DNA of 23,677 bases from an uncultured Bilophila sp. (GCA_902373525.1 CABKMN010000035.1:1-23677); one strand, 5' to 3'; positions 7,109 through 14,834 are shown, counted from the first letter of the stretch. Numbers and translations: made by a program. Notes: generated from the letters alone by a model not told the origin.

Positions 7109-7525
7109 ATGAACAACGCCATTCCGTTCCGCGCCCTCATGCGCGTTCTGGATCGATTTGAGGCCGAAGCCTCGGGCGGCGCGCCGGTCTGCGTCGCCGT
7201 CGTCAACCGCACGGGCAAGCTCGCCGCCTTCCTCAGTCTGGACGGCACGCCCGAACGCGCCGGAGCCATCGCCCAAAGCAAGGCCTACACCGCCATGCGT
7301 ATGGAATCGACCACGGAAGCGTTCCATGACCGCCTCGTCCGGGAAAACCTCTCGGCCGCGGACTTCTGCGATCCCGGCTTTTCCTCGCTGGCGGGCGGCG
7401 TGCCCGTTTTCGACGAAACCGGACGCTGCATCGGCGGCGTCGGGGTCAGCGGCAGAAAGCCCGGCGAAGACGCCGAGCTTGCCGCGCGGCTGGCCGGGAT
7501 GCTGACCGCTTCCCTCACGGACTGA
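7109..7525 (+). CDS. GlcG/HbpS-family (DUF336) protein
   Basis: 138 residues, one GlcG/HbpS (DUF336) domain. Features are PVCVAVVNRTGKLAAFLSLDGT (about 26-47) followed by the helix AGAIAQSKAYTAMRM (51-65), and late in the chain GGVPVFDETGRCIGGVGVSG (95-114), the usual strand-turn-strand end. Some members bind haem or corrinoids and others sit with glycolate or diol enzymes; the ligand here is unknown. No signal peptide, so it is cytoplasmic. AAAGGAG precedes the ATG. It lies 18 bases after ribB and should be in the same FMN-controlled transcript, which hints at a flavin-linked role. Confidence 0.8.
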   Translation: MNNAIPFRALMRVLDRFEAEASGGAPVCVAVVNRTGKLAAFLSLDGTPERAGAIAQSKAYTAMRMESTTEAFHDRLVRENLSAADFCDPGFSSLAGGVPVFDETGRCIGGVGVSGRKPGEDAELAARLAGMLTASLTD

Positions 7526-7976
7526 AAAACACGCGGCGCGCTCGCCGCGACACCCCAAACCGCATGACGACAGGCCGGAATCCCTCGGGATTCCGGCCTG
7601 TTCCGCAAGCGCGACAATCCGCCGTCTCCGCGCCCCCTTCCGAACGCCCCGGATAAGGGATTCCCCCTCCCCGATTCCGGGGACCGTACTCCCCGGACGC
7701 ATCTTTTGACCGCCCGGCAACAAACCGTCCCTTTTCCGCCGCCCCGTGCGAGTCGGAATCGCATGAGAACCTTGAGAGTCCCCTCTTGACCCCGCTCCGG
7801 GTCAATGTCATTCAATGTGAACGGCACCACGTCGCGGCTTTGCGCCTTGCCGCCGGACGGGAGGGTTTCCCGTCCGTGTGAACGGATCGTAACGCTCCGG
7901 GGGCCGCCCCGGAGAGAGGGAGAACATCGCGCGGCGACGCGCCGGTTTCCCTCGCCTTTTCCATAAGGAGACAAGA
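7526..7976. other. Gene-free leader before the M16C peptidase
   Basis: No credible gene on either strand. Besides the hairpin after the GlcG-like gene it holds TTGACCC-CGCTCC-GGGTCAA (7786-7805), a 9-bp hairpin (7854-7862 with 7868-7876) and an 8-bp GC hairpin CTCCGGGG/CCCCGGAG (7895-7902 with 7907-7914). The last two fall in the probable 5' leader of the peptidase mRNA. No riboswitch class is recognised. Confidence 0.5.
7572..7599 (+). terminator. Strong hairpin after the ribB operon
   Basis: AGGCCGGAATCCC (7572-7584) pairs perfectly with GGGATTCCGGCCT (7587-7599), leaving a tiny loop. It is 46 bases past the GlcG-like stop. The following bases (GTTCCG) are only weakly T-rich, so termination efficiency is uncertain. 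Confidence 0.6.
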
Positions 7977-10874
7977 GTGAATACCCACGGTTTTACCCTC
8001 GTACGCGAGGAACAGCTTTCCGAAGTGTCCGGAACCGTCAAGCTCTGGCGTCACGAGGCCACGGGAGCGGAACTCCTTTCCGTGCTCAACGGCGACGAAA
8101 ACAAATGCTTCGGCGCCACGTTCCGCACCCCCCCGAAAGACTCCACCGGCGTCGCCCACATCCTCGAACATTCCGTCCTGTGCGGCTCCGAAAAATACCC
8201 CGTGAAGGAACCCTTCGTCGAACTGCTCAAAGGGTCGCTCCAGACCTTTCTGAACGCCTTCACCTTCCCGGACAAAACCTGCTATCCGGTCGCCAGCGCC
8301 AACCTCCAGGACTTCTACAACCTCGTGGACGTCTACCTCGACGCCGTGTTCTTCCCCCGCATCGACGAAAAATGCTTCCAACAGGAAGGCTGGCACATCG
8401 AGGCCGACAGCGCCGAAGGCCCGCTCCGCTACAAGGGCGTGGTCTACAACGAGATGAAGGGCGTGTACTCCTCGCCCGACTCCGTGCTGGCCGAGCACTC
8501 CCAGCAGTCCCTGTTCCCGGACATGACCTACGGCCTCGATTCCGGCGGCAACCCCGAAGTCATCCCCCAGCTTACCTACAAGGCCTTCAAGGCGTTCCAC
8601 GAATCGCACTACCACCCCTCGAACACCCGCTTCTTCTTCTGGGGCGACGATCCCGAGGAACGGCGCTTCGCCCTGCTCGCCCCCTACCTTTCCCGCTTCA
8701 CGGCCCGCGAAACCGACAGCGCCGTGCCGCTCCAGCCGCGTCTCGACGTGCCCCGCCAGCTCGAATTCCCCTACGCGGCGGGCGAGGACGGCGACAAGGG
8801 CCACGTGGCCCTCAACTGGCTGACCTGCGAAACCGCCGACACCGGCGAACTGCTCGTGCTGGAAATGCTGGAGCACATCCTCCTCGGCCTGCCCGGCTCG
8901 CCGCTCCGCAAGGCGCTGATCGAATCCGGCCTCGGGGAGGACCTCACCGGCAGCGGCCTTGAAACCGATCTGCGCCAGACCTTCTTCTCCGTGGGCCTGC
9001 GCTCCATCGTGCCCGGCACCGCCGAGGACGTGGAAATGCTGATCATGGAAACGCTGGCCGATCTCGCGGAAAACGGCGTGCCCGCCCCAGCCGTGGAGGC
9101 CGCCGTCAACAGCGTGGAATTCGATCTGCGCGAAAACAACTCGGGCCGCTTCCCGCGCGGCCTCGCCGCCATGATCCGCAGCCTCGCCACATGGCTGTAC
9201 GACGGCGATCCCATCGCCCCGCTGGCGTGGGAAAAGCCCCTCGCCGCCCTCAAGGCCCGCCTCGCCTCCGGCGAAAAGGTCTTCGAGGACGCGATCAGGC
9301 GCTGGTTCCTCGACAACGAGCACCGCTCCACGGTCATCCTGACCCCGGATGCGAACCTCGCCGCCGAGCGCGAAGCCGCCGAAGCCGCCAAGCTCCAGCG
9401 TCTCTACGACGCGCTTTCCGACGACGACCACAAGGAACTCGTGGCCCTGACCGAAGCCCTGCGCGCCAGCCAGCAGGCCCCGGACAGCCCCGAGGCCCTC
9501 GCCGCCATCCCGAGCCTGACCCTCGGCGACCTGCCCCGCGAGAACACGCCCATTCCCAAGACCGAAGACACGGCGGGCGATCTCGCCGTCCTCGCCCACG
9601 ACATCGACACCTCGGGCATCCTGTACGCGGAAATCCTGTTCCCGCTGGACGCCGTGCCCGCCGAACTCCTGCCGCTGGTGCCGCTCATGGGCCGCAGCCT
9701 TACGGAAATGGGCACCTCCAAGCGCGACTTCGTGGAACTCGGCACCCTGCTGGCCTCCAAGACCGGCGGCATGGACGCCTCTCCGCTCGTCGCCACCCTG
9801 CGCGGCGCGCGCACGCCCGTCGCCAAGCTCTGCCTCGGCGGCAAGGCCACGGCGGACAAGGCCGACGATCTGTTCGCCCTGATGGCGGAAGTTCTGACCG
9901 ACGCCGACTTCGACAACCGCCAGCGCTTCACCCAGATGGTGCTGGAAGAGCGCGCCCGCCTCGAACAGTCGCTCATCCCCTCCGGGCACGGCACGGTCAT
10001 CACCCGCCTGCGCGCGGCCTACAGCCTCTCCGGGCGGATCAGCGAAGCCCTCGGCGGCGTGACCTATCTCGAAGCCATCCGCGCCCTCTCCGACCGCGTG
10101 GTCAGCGACTGGGATTCGGTGCGGGCCGATCTGGAAATCCTGCGCGGCCTCATCCTGAACCGGCAGGACGCCGTCCTGAACCTCACCGCCGACGCCAAGA
10201 CCCTCGCGGCCGCGCAGCCCTACGCCGCCGCGCTCGGACGCGCCCTGCCCACGGCCTTCTCCGTGCCCCTGCCCCTCGATCCGCTCGGTGCGCCGATCAA
10301 CGAGGCGCTTCTCGTGCCCGCACAGGTCAATTACGTGGGCAAGGGTTGCAACATCTATGATCTGGGGTACAACTGGCACGGCTCGGCGCATGTCATCACC
10401 CGCCATCTTCGGATGGGCTGGCTGTGGGATCAGGTCCGCGTGCAGGGCGGCGCGTACGGCGCGTTCTGCTCGCTTGATCGGATGAGCGGCACGCTGGCGC
10501 AGGTGTCCTACCGCGATCCCAATGTGGAAAAGACCCTCGCGACCTACGACGCCACCGCCGACTACCTGCGGAAGCTGGACCTGTCCGACCGCGACCTGAC
10601 GCTCGCCATCGTGGGCGCCATCGGCGATCTGGATACCTATCTTCTGCCGGACGCGCGCGGCGCGGCCTCGCTGGCCCGCCACCTGACGGACGACCGTGAC
10701 GACCTGCGCCAGCAGATGCGCGAGGAAATCCTCGGCACGACGCGCCGTCACTTTACGGAATTCGCCGAAGTCATGGCCGAAGCGGCCCGAGCGGGGACCG
10801 TTTGCGTCCTCGGCGGCTCCGCAGCCGAAAACGCCGCAACGGCACACGGCTGGAACATCAGCAAGGTGTTGTAA
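7977..10874 (+). CDS. M16C metallopeptidase, PreP-type
   Basis: 965 residues, the size of the presequence protease (PreP/Cym1) branch of peptidase family M16C. It is a zinc enzyme with two clam-like halves that encloses and degrades peptides. The inverted zinc motif HILEH is at 61-65, with the third ligand in YNEMKGVYSS (Glu159). PVKEPFVELLKGSLQTFLNAFT and FPDKTCYPVAS are typical of the family. The C-terminal half keeps the inactive M16 repeat, including GGAYGAFCSLDR. No signal peptide, so it is cytoplasmic. The start is GTG, preceded by AAGGAG. A long opposite-strand frame (7812-10937) is a codon-bias shadow. A GC hairpin follows the stop. Confidence 0.93.
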   Translation: MNTHGFTLVREEQLSEVSGTVKLWRHEATGAELLSVLNGDENKCFGATFRTPPKDSTGVAHILEHSVLCGSEKYPVKEPFVELLKGSLQTFLNAFTFPDKTCYPVASANLQDFYNLVDVYLDAVFFPRIDEKCFQQEGWHIEADSAEGPLRYKGVVYNEMKGVYSSPDSVLAEHSQQSLFPDMTYGLDSGGNPEVIPQLTYKAFKAFHESHYHPSNTRFFFWGDDPEERRFALLAPYLSRFTARETDSAVPLQPRLDVPRQLEFPYAAGEDGDKGHVALNWLTCETADTGELLVLEMLEHILLGLPGSPLRKALIESGLGEDLTGSGLETDLRQTFFSVGLRSIVPGTAEDVEMLIMETLADLAENGVPAPAVEAAVNSVEFDLRENNSGRFPRGLAAMIRSLATWLYDGDPIAPLAWEKPLAALKARLASGEKVFEDAIRRWFLDNEHRSTVILTPDANLAAEREAAEAAKLQRLYDALSDDDHKELVALTEALRASQQAPDSPEALAAIPSLTLGDLPRENTPIPKTEDTAGDLAVLAHDIDTSGILYAEILFPLDAVPAELLPLVPLMGRSLTEMGTSKRDFVELGTLLASKTGGMDASPLVATLRGARTPVAKLCLGGKATADKADDLFALMAEVLTDADFDNRQRFTQMVLEERARLEQSLIPSGHGTVITRLRAAYSLSGRISEALGGVTYLEAIRALSDRVVSDWDSVRADLEILRGLILNRQDAVLNLTADAKTLAAAQPYAAALGRALPTAFSVPLPLDPLGAPINEALLVPAQVNYVGKGCNIYDLGYNWHGSAHVITRHLRMGWLWDQVRVQGGAYGAFCSLDRMSGTLAQVSYRDPNVEKTLATYDATADYLRKLDLSDRDLTLAIVGAIGDLDTYLLPDARGAASLARHLTDDRDDLRQQMREEILGTTRRHFTEFAEVMAEAARAGTVCVLGGSAAENAATAHGWNISKVL

Positions 10875-10881
10875 CCAGAAC

Positions 10882-10910
10882 CGGCCCGCAGGACGCCCTC
10901 CCGCGGGCCG
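10882..10910 (+). terminator. Hairpin after the M16C peptidase
   Basis: CGGCCCGC (10882-10889) pairs with GCGGGCCG (10903-10910), followed by AAACGTTGTTT. It lies 8 bases beyond the stop codon and may end or attenuate transcription before tetR. The T-tract is imperfect. Confidence 0.45.
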
Positions 10911-10972
10911 AAACGTTGTTTGAAGGCACCGGCACAACGCACCACGCCGGCGACTGCCGTACAGGAGAAGTT

Positions 10973-11638
10973 ATGGAAACGAATGGCACTGCACCCGAAA
11001 CGCCCCACGCCGAACGCCGTCAACGCACCCCCCTCGCCGTGACGCGCGAACGTGTCCTCGGCATTGCGGAACAGCTGTTTCGTCGGAACGGCGTCCAGGC
11101 CGTGAGCGTCGATGCCATAGCTCAGGCCGCGGGCATCAAGAAGATGACGCTGTACCGCTGCTTTCCCTCCAAGGAAGAGCTGGTCATGGCCTGCATGGAT
11201 CAATGGGAGGCGGCGTTCCGTACCCTCTGGAACGAAGCGCGCGACCAGTATCCCGACGAACCGGCCCGCCGGTTGCTGGCGCTGTTTCAGCTCGTCGTCG
11301 GCCTTGTTTCCAAACCGGACTACAGCGGGAACATCTTCGTCCATCTGATGACGGACTACGCCGATCCCGAGCATCCCGTCTGCATCCGGGTACGCGAGCA
11401 GAAGGCGTCCCTGCGCGCGGACGTGCGGACGCTCCTCATCAAGGCCGAGGCTTCCGATCCCGATCAGCTCGCCGACACCTACTGTCTTCTCCTCGAAGGG
11501 CTGCTCATCGCGGCCCGGACCTACGGCTTCGACAGCGGGCCCGTGCGCAACGCCGCCGCCATCGCCGAAAAGGCCCTCCGCCAAGGCTGCGGCTCCCGGG
11601 CCTTCCCCCCGGAGCCCCGCCGCTTCCGGCGGTGGTAG
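10973..11638 (+). CDS. TetR-family transcriptional regulator
   Basis: 221 residues. The N-terminal TetR helix-turn-helix is clear at about 23-70: RERVLGIAEQLFRRNG, VSVDAIAQAAGIKKMTLYRCF and PSKEELVMACM. The rest is a helical ligand-binding domain with no recognisable ligand family, ending in an Arg/Pro-rich tail (PPEPRRFRRW). CAGGAG precedes the ATG at 10973; the frame is open further upstream but without a ribosome site. It follows the M16C peptidase by about 100 bases with a hairpin between. No obvious operator palindrome or divergent target gene is seen nearby, so its regulon is unknown. Confidence 0.88.
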   Translation: METNGTAPETPHAERRQRTPLAVTRERVLGIAEQLFRRNGVQAVSVDAIAQAAGIKKMTLYRCFPSKEELVMACMDQWEAAFRTLWNEARDQYPDEPARRLLALFQLVVGLVSKPDYSGNIFVHLMTDYADPEHPVCIRVREQKASLRADVRTLLIKAEASDPDQLADTYCLLLEGLLIAARTYGFDSGPVRNAAAIAEKALRQGCGSRAFPPEPRRFRRW

Positions 11639-11660
11639 AGGAACGAGATGCCTCCGGCGG

Positions 11661-11712
11661 CAAGGGGCTACCGCCCCTTGACCCTGTCCGGGGGGCGAGC
11701 CGCCCCCCGGAC
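11661..11712. repeat. Two tandem GC-rich hairpins after tetR
   Basis: CAAGGGGC-TACC-GCCCCTTG (11661-11680) is followed by an 11-bp stem GTCCGGGGGGC/GCCCCCCGGAC (11686-11696 with 11702-11712). Directly upstream is CCTCCGGCGGC. They start 22 bases past the tetR stop and may act in transcription termination or as an intergenic repeat. Confidence 0.6.
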
Positions 11713-11721
11713 CCCGGCATA

Positions 11722-11787
11722 ACGCCTGAACCGCAAACCGGTTCCGTATCCCCAACCGGATACGGAACCGGTTTGCGGTTCAGGCGT
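11722..11787. repeat. 30-bp perfect inverted repeat
   Basis: Positions 11722-11751 and 11758-11787 are exact reverse complements around the 6-base centre CCAACC. The arms are mixed sequence (ACGCCTGAACCGCAAACCGG at the outer end), not simple GA/CT. No T-tract follows on either strand and no gene overlaps it. Confidence 0.9.
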
Positions 11788-12045
11788 CCCGTGACATGAT
11801 ACGATTCCCTTTTCCGTTCAAGGGGCCGCCAGAGAAATCTCAAAAAACGAATGCAACAGGCGGTGAATCGAAACTGTTTTCCGTCCGTTCAATCTCGTCG
11901 GGGAAAAACCGTTCAATGCGCGCGCCCTTTCAGCGAAACGGCAAGGACGCGCCGTCGGGAAACTTCCGGTACGGTGCGGTCCGCAGCATCGCCGCAGCCA
12001 TGACCTGTCCCGTTTGCAAGCGTCTTTGAAGAAGAGGGAAGATTT

Positions 12046-12092
12046 GGAGGGGGGAGGGGAAACGTTTTGAAGAACGTTTCCCCTCCCCCTCC
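12046..12092. terminator. Long GA/CT hairpin, repeat copy R3
   Basis: The purine arm 12046-12066 pairs with the pyrimidine arm 12073-12092, with a single bulged G. The tip reads AAACGTT/AACGTTT, the same variant as copy R4. On the minus strand the tail CTTCAAAGAC follows (12031-12022). The minus-strand gene ending at 12110 lies just upstream in that direction. Confidence 0.65.
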
Positions 12093-12109
12093 AGTTTTCG
12101 TCAGCCGGT

Positions 12110-12868
12110 CTACCGGCCTTCCTTGCCGTTCGCTTCCCAGAGAGTCCCGACGAACTCGGTGAGGGCGGTACGGTTGATGCCGGCGGGCGGATAAGGGAGC
12201 TTCTCCTTGGGCTTGGGAAGCTGCACGCCCCCGGCCTTGGGATCGCCGTTCAGGAGGGTGAAGGCGGCGAGCGCCCGGGCCTCGAAGGCGGCGAGCAGGG
12301 GCACGTTGTCCTCAAGCGGGAGCTCGGAAGGCGCGGGCAAGGGCTCGCGGTACTCCACGATCAGCTTGGCCCGATGGAACCAGAGAATGAAGGTGAACCG
12401 CCGGACAAGGCTGCCTTCGGCCCACGCGTCGGACTCGCCGGAACTCCACGGGTCTTCGTGATCCTTGAGGACATAGGTGTCGGCAACGCCGGAAAACCCG
12501 TTGATGTCCTGTGCCTTGTGCCGGATGACGGAAAAACCGGGCTCCGGGTCCGCGGGCCACGTCTCGTCCTTCTGCGATACCGCCAGAAGGCCCACCAGAC
12601 GCGCGGGAACCGGCGTTTCGCGCCCGAACAGCGCGTAAACCACCTGCACCGACGTGGCGGGCAGCATGCTGCCCTGCACGGTGGGCGAAATGTCCGCGCG
12701 CCGGGCGTCCACAAAGGCGAAATCGGCGGCGGGCTTCACGGCGACCGCGGGACGCGAGGGCGACACCAGCATGCCGTCCGCCATGCCCCGGACAAGCCCT
12801 CCCTTGGCGTTCATGCCGATGAACGCCGCCAGAGCGATGACCAGTATGGGAATGATGATTTTGAACAT
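12110..12868 (-). CDS. Unrecognised membrane-anchored or exported protein
   Basis: 252 residues; I do not recognise the family with confidence. It begins with a hydrophobic segment (FKIIIPILVIALAAFIGM, 2-19) that is either an uncleaved anchor or a signal peptide. The rest is soluble, with a mid-region rich in aromatic and charged residues (TFILWFHRAKLIVEYREPL) suggestive of beta strands, and a Lys/Pro-rich piece PKPKEKLPYPP near 217-227. There is no lipobox. AAAGGAG lies 7 bases before the ATG. It may belong to a Desulfovibrionaceae-restricted DUF, but that is only an impression. Its neighbours on both sides are unrelated, and it ends at repeat copy R3. Confidence 0.75.
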   Translation of the reverse strand: MFKIIIPILVIALAAFIGMNAKGGLVRGMADGMLVSPSRPAVAVKPAADFAFVDARRADISPTVQGSMLPATSVQVVYALFGRETPVPARLVGLLAVSQKDETWPADPEPGFSVIRHKAQDINGFSGVADTYVLKDHEDPWSSGESDAWAEGSLVRRFTFILWFHRAKLIVEYREPLPAPSELPLEDNVPLLAAFEARALAAFTLLNGDPKAGGVQLPKPKEKLPYPPAGINRTALTEFVGTLWEANGKEGR

Positions 12869-12963
12869 TCGTTTGCTCCTTTCAGGGGACCGACGGAACG
12901 CATCCCCCGTTTCCCGATGAAAACGCCCCCGGCCTTCACTCGGCGGAACGCCCGCCGGCCGCG

Positions 12964-12997
12964 CGGCTCCGGGAAGGGAGTCCCCTTCCCCGGGCCG
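12964..12997 (-). terminator. GC hairpin after the adenosine-kinase-like gene
   Basis: CGGCTCCGGGAAGGG (12964-12978) pairs with CCCTTCCCCGGGCCG (12983-12997) with two small irregularities. It starts immediately after the minus-strand stop codon. No T-tract follows, so its role as a terminator is uncertain. Confidence 0.45.
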
Positions 12998-12998
12998 C

Positions 12999-13943
12999 TT
13001 ACCACTTCACGCCGGGTTCCTCATGGAAGGCGGCGCGGTGACGCGCGGCGAAGGTTTCGTAGGTGAAGACATGCTCCTGCGTGCCGTGCTTTTCGACGCA
13101 GTAGCTCGCGCAGGTCGCGCCGAGACGGGCGGCGGCGGGCACGTCGAGGCCGTGCATGAGCCCCTTGAGCAGACCGGAACGGAACGAATCGCCCGCACCG
13201 GTGGGATCGGCCACGGTTTCGGGCGCGGCGATGCCTACCGAACCCTGCTCGCCGTTGTCGATGACCGAGCCCTGTTCGCCGAGCGTGGTGATCACGCCGC
13301 CGGTGAGCGCGCGCAGTTCGGCGCGGGTGCGGCGGGTCGCCTTGCAGATCATTTCCAGTTCGTAGTCGTTGGTTACGAGCAGCGCCGAACCGGTGACGGC
13401 GTCCAGCAGATCGTCGCCGGAAAGCGCCGGAATCTGCTGGCCCGGATCATAGATATACCGGATGCCCTTTTCCCGGAACAGGCGGGGGAGCGACTTCATG
13501 TCGTCGAGATTGCTGGGGGACACGATGCCCCAGTCGACGGAGGCGTCCGCGTTCGGGAAGGCGTACTCGCAGGGGAAGCTCATGGCGGCGGGGTGAAAGC
13601 CGTTGATCTGGTTGTTGTCCTTGTCCGTGATCAGGGTGCAGCTCGCGGTGAACTGGTCCCGCATCACCCGGATGCCCTCAAGGGAAAGGCCGTACGACCG
13701 GAGAAATTCGCCGTATTCGGAAAAATTCTTGCCCACGGTGGCGAGGATAAGCGGCTTCTCGCCCATCAGGGCCAGCGTGTAGGCGATATTCCCCGCGCAG
13801 CCGCCGCGCTTTTCCACCAAACCGTCGATGAGGAAGCTCACGTTCAGGATGTGCAGCTTGTCGGCGAGGATGTGGTCGGCGAACGCGCCGTTAAAGGACA
13901 TGATACGGTCGAAGGCCAGCGAACCGGCGACATAAATGGACAT
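12999..13943 (-). CDS. PfkB-family kinase, adenosine kinase-like
   Basis: 314 residues, ribokinase/PfkB fold. The N-terminal half closely follows bacterial adenosine kinase (as I recall M. tuberculosis AdoK): VAGSLAFDRIM, SFLIDGLVEKRGGCAGNIAYTL, and later YDPGQQIPALSGDDL and TNDYELEM. The PfkB signature DPTGAGDSFRSG is at 246-257, with the catalytic Asp252. The likely reaction is ATP plus adenosine to AMP and ADP, but other nucleosides or sugars are possible. Two ATGs are adjacent (13946 and 13943); the second is preferred because the GGAGG is too close to the first. Either way it overlaps the cutA stop codon, so translation is coupled. Confidence 0.87.
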   Translation of the reverse strand: MSIYVAGSLAFDRIMSFNGAFADHILADKLHILNVSFLIDGLVEKRGGCAGNIAYTLALMGEKPLILATVGKNFSEYGEFLRSYGLSLEGIRVMRDQFTASCTLITDKDNNQINGFHPAAMSFPCEYAFPNADASVDWGIVSPSNLDDMKSLPRLFREKGIRYIYDPGQQIPALSGDDLLDAVTGSALLVTNDYELEMICKATRRTRAELRALTGGVITTLGEQGSVIDNGEQGSVGIAAPETVADPTGAGDSFRSGLLKGLMHGLDVPAAARLGATCASYCVEKHGTQEHVFTYETFAARHRAAFHEEPGVKW

Positions 13944-14263
13944 CATTCCTCCGGGTGGGTTGATTCGGTGATCCAGGACAGGAAATCCGCATCCCCGCGC
14001 GTCACGGGCAGGGCCACGATGCAGGGGGTTTCGTAACTGTGCAGCCGACGCACGCGGGCGGCCAGCGCCTCGAACCGGTCGTCGTCCGTCTTGGCGATGA
14101 AGGGGATTTCCTCGGAGCGGCAAAGCTCTCCCTTCCACGCGTACACGGACCGGATCGGGGCCATGATGTTCACGCAGGCCGCCAGACGGTTCTCCACAAG
14201 GTCCCCGGCGATACGATCCGCCTCTTCGGCGGAGCCCGCCGTCATGTAGACGAAAAGCGCCAT
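13943..14263 (-). CDS. cutA: CutA-type divalent-ion tolerance protein
   Basis: 106 residues, the normal CutA1 size. It is a trimeric ferredoxin-like fold protein linked to copper and other divalent metal tolerance, though its actual function is unsettled. Family marks: VYMTAGSAEEADRIA, LAACVNI (28-33), SVYAWKGEL (39-47), IAKTDDDRF and the HxYETP motif (HSYETP, 75-80). AGGAGGAG precedes the ATG at 14263; an in-frame ATG at 14425 is upstream of the promoter and is rejected. It is the first gene of a two-gene unit with the adenosine-kinase-like gene. Confidence 0.93.
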   Translation of the reverse strand: MALFVYMTAGSAEEADRIAGDLVENRLAACVNIMAPIRSVYAWKGELCRSEEIPFIAKTDDDRFEALAARVRRLHSYETPCIVALPVTRGDADFLSWITESTHPEE

Positions 14264-14292
14264 GTTTCTCCTCCTGTTGCAGTGCGTCGGCC

Positions 14293-14325
14293 CGAAACGA
14301 TAGCCGTTTCGCACCATTCTGGCAA
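14293..14325 (-). promoter_or_regulatory. Candidate cutA promoter with overlapping inverted repeat
   Basis: On the minus strand TTGCCA (14325-14320) and TATCGT (14302-14297) are 17 bases apart, 34 bases before cutA. An inverted repeat CGAAACG-GCTAT-CGTTTCG (14293-14311) covers the -10 and could be an operator. No regulator is known for it. Confidence 0.5.
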
Positions 14326-14476
14326 TCGAGGGAGCGGCGTCCCCCCTGACGTCTTTGAGGCGAAAAACGCCCTTTTTTCGCTGTTTGATTGAACAAAACG
14401 GATTGACGCGTTTCCCATGAGGCACTAATGTTTGATAACGGTACTTGTTTTATACTTTTTTTCGAGGAGGAACGTC

Positions 14477-14725
14477 ATGCTCCAGCGTGAAAGCGGCGTC
14501 TTTGTCTCTTCAGGCTCCACCGAGAACAGCGCGAACAGCGACATGCGCTACCGGCTCGATACCGTTACCTACACGTCGCCCGAATTCGACGAAATGGAAA
14601 CCGTCATTGAGGTCCCCGTCGACGAAAACGAGTTGCGGGCCGCCGAAAAGCCGCAGGAAGCGGAAGGCCCCGAAGCCGTCATCTGCGTTTCGCCCGAGTT
14701 CGACGAAATCGAAACCCTGATCTAG
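14477..14725 (+). CDS. Small acidic protein with duplicated SPEFDE motif
   Basis: 82 residues, very acidic, no signal peptide, no family recognised. Two near-identical segments are present: YTSPEFDEMETVIEV (32-46) and CVSPEFDEIETLI (70-82), the second ending exactly at the C-terminus. At DNA level 14576-14608 and 14690-14722 match at 28 of 33 bases. GAGGAGG precedes the ATG at 14477. An AT-rich stretch with TATACT (14451-14456) lies upstream, so it probably has its own promoter. The Y-x-x-P-x-F spacing recalls leader motifs of PqqA and lasso peptide precursors, but no maturation enzyme is near. It could equally be a small regulatory or adaptor protein. Confidence 0.7.
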   Translation: MLQRESGVFVSSGSTENSANSDMRYRLDTVTYTSPEFDEMETVIEVPVDENELRAAEKPQEAEGPEAVICVSPEFDEIETLI

Positions 14726-14834
14726 GGCATCCGAGGAATGAAAAGCGTTTCCGCACCGGCGGAAGGGCTCTTCACTCCCCGGCGGCTCCCTCCGCTTGGC
14801 TTTTGGCCTCTCTGACCGTATGCTCCGCCGGTTC

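Larger units (their letters stand above)
11639..12109. other. Gene-free region with a cluster of hairpins
   Basis: The stretch between tetR and the next (minus) gene holds three tandem hairpins (11661-11787) and repeat copy R3 (12046-12092). A 77-codon frame at 11796-12029 has no ribosome site and no recognisable protein features. Base composition from about 11790 to 11900 is less GC-rich than the neighbours. Confidence 0.6.

Noticed and set aside
7812..10937. 1041-codon open frame on the minus strand opposite the M16C peptidase
   Set aside because: It mirrors the codon bias of the real gene, has no ribosome site and no recognisable domain; the plus-strand protein has intact catalytic motifs.
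11796..12029. 77-codon plus-strand frame after the tetR palindrome
   Set aside because: No ribosome site, no hydrophobic or domain pattern, and ends next to repeat R3; possible but unsupported.
13023..14036. 337-codon plus-strand frame over the adenosine-kinase-like gene and cutA
   Set aside because: Shadow of two confidently identified minus-strand genes.
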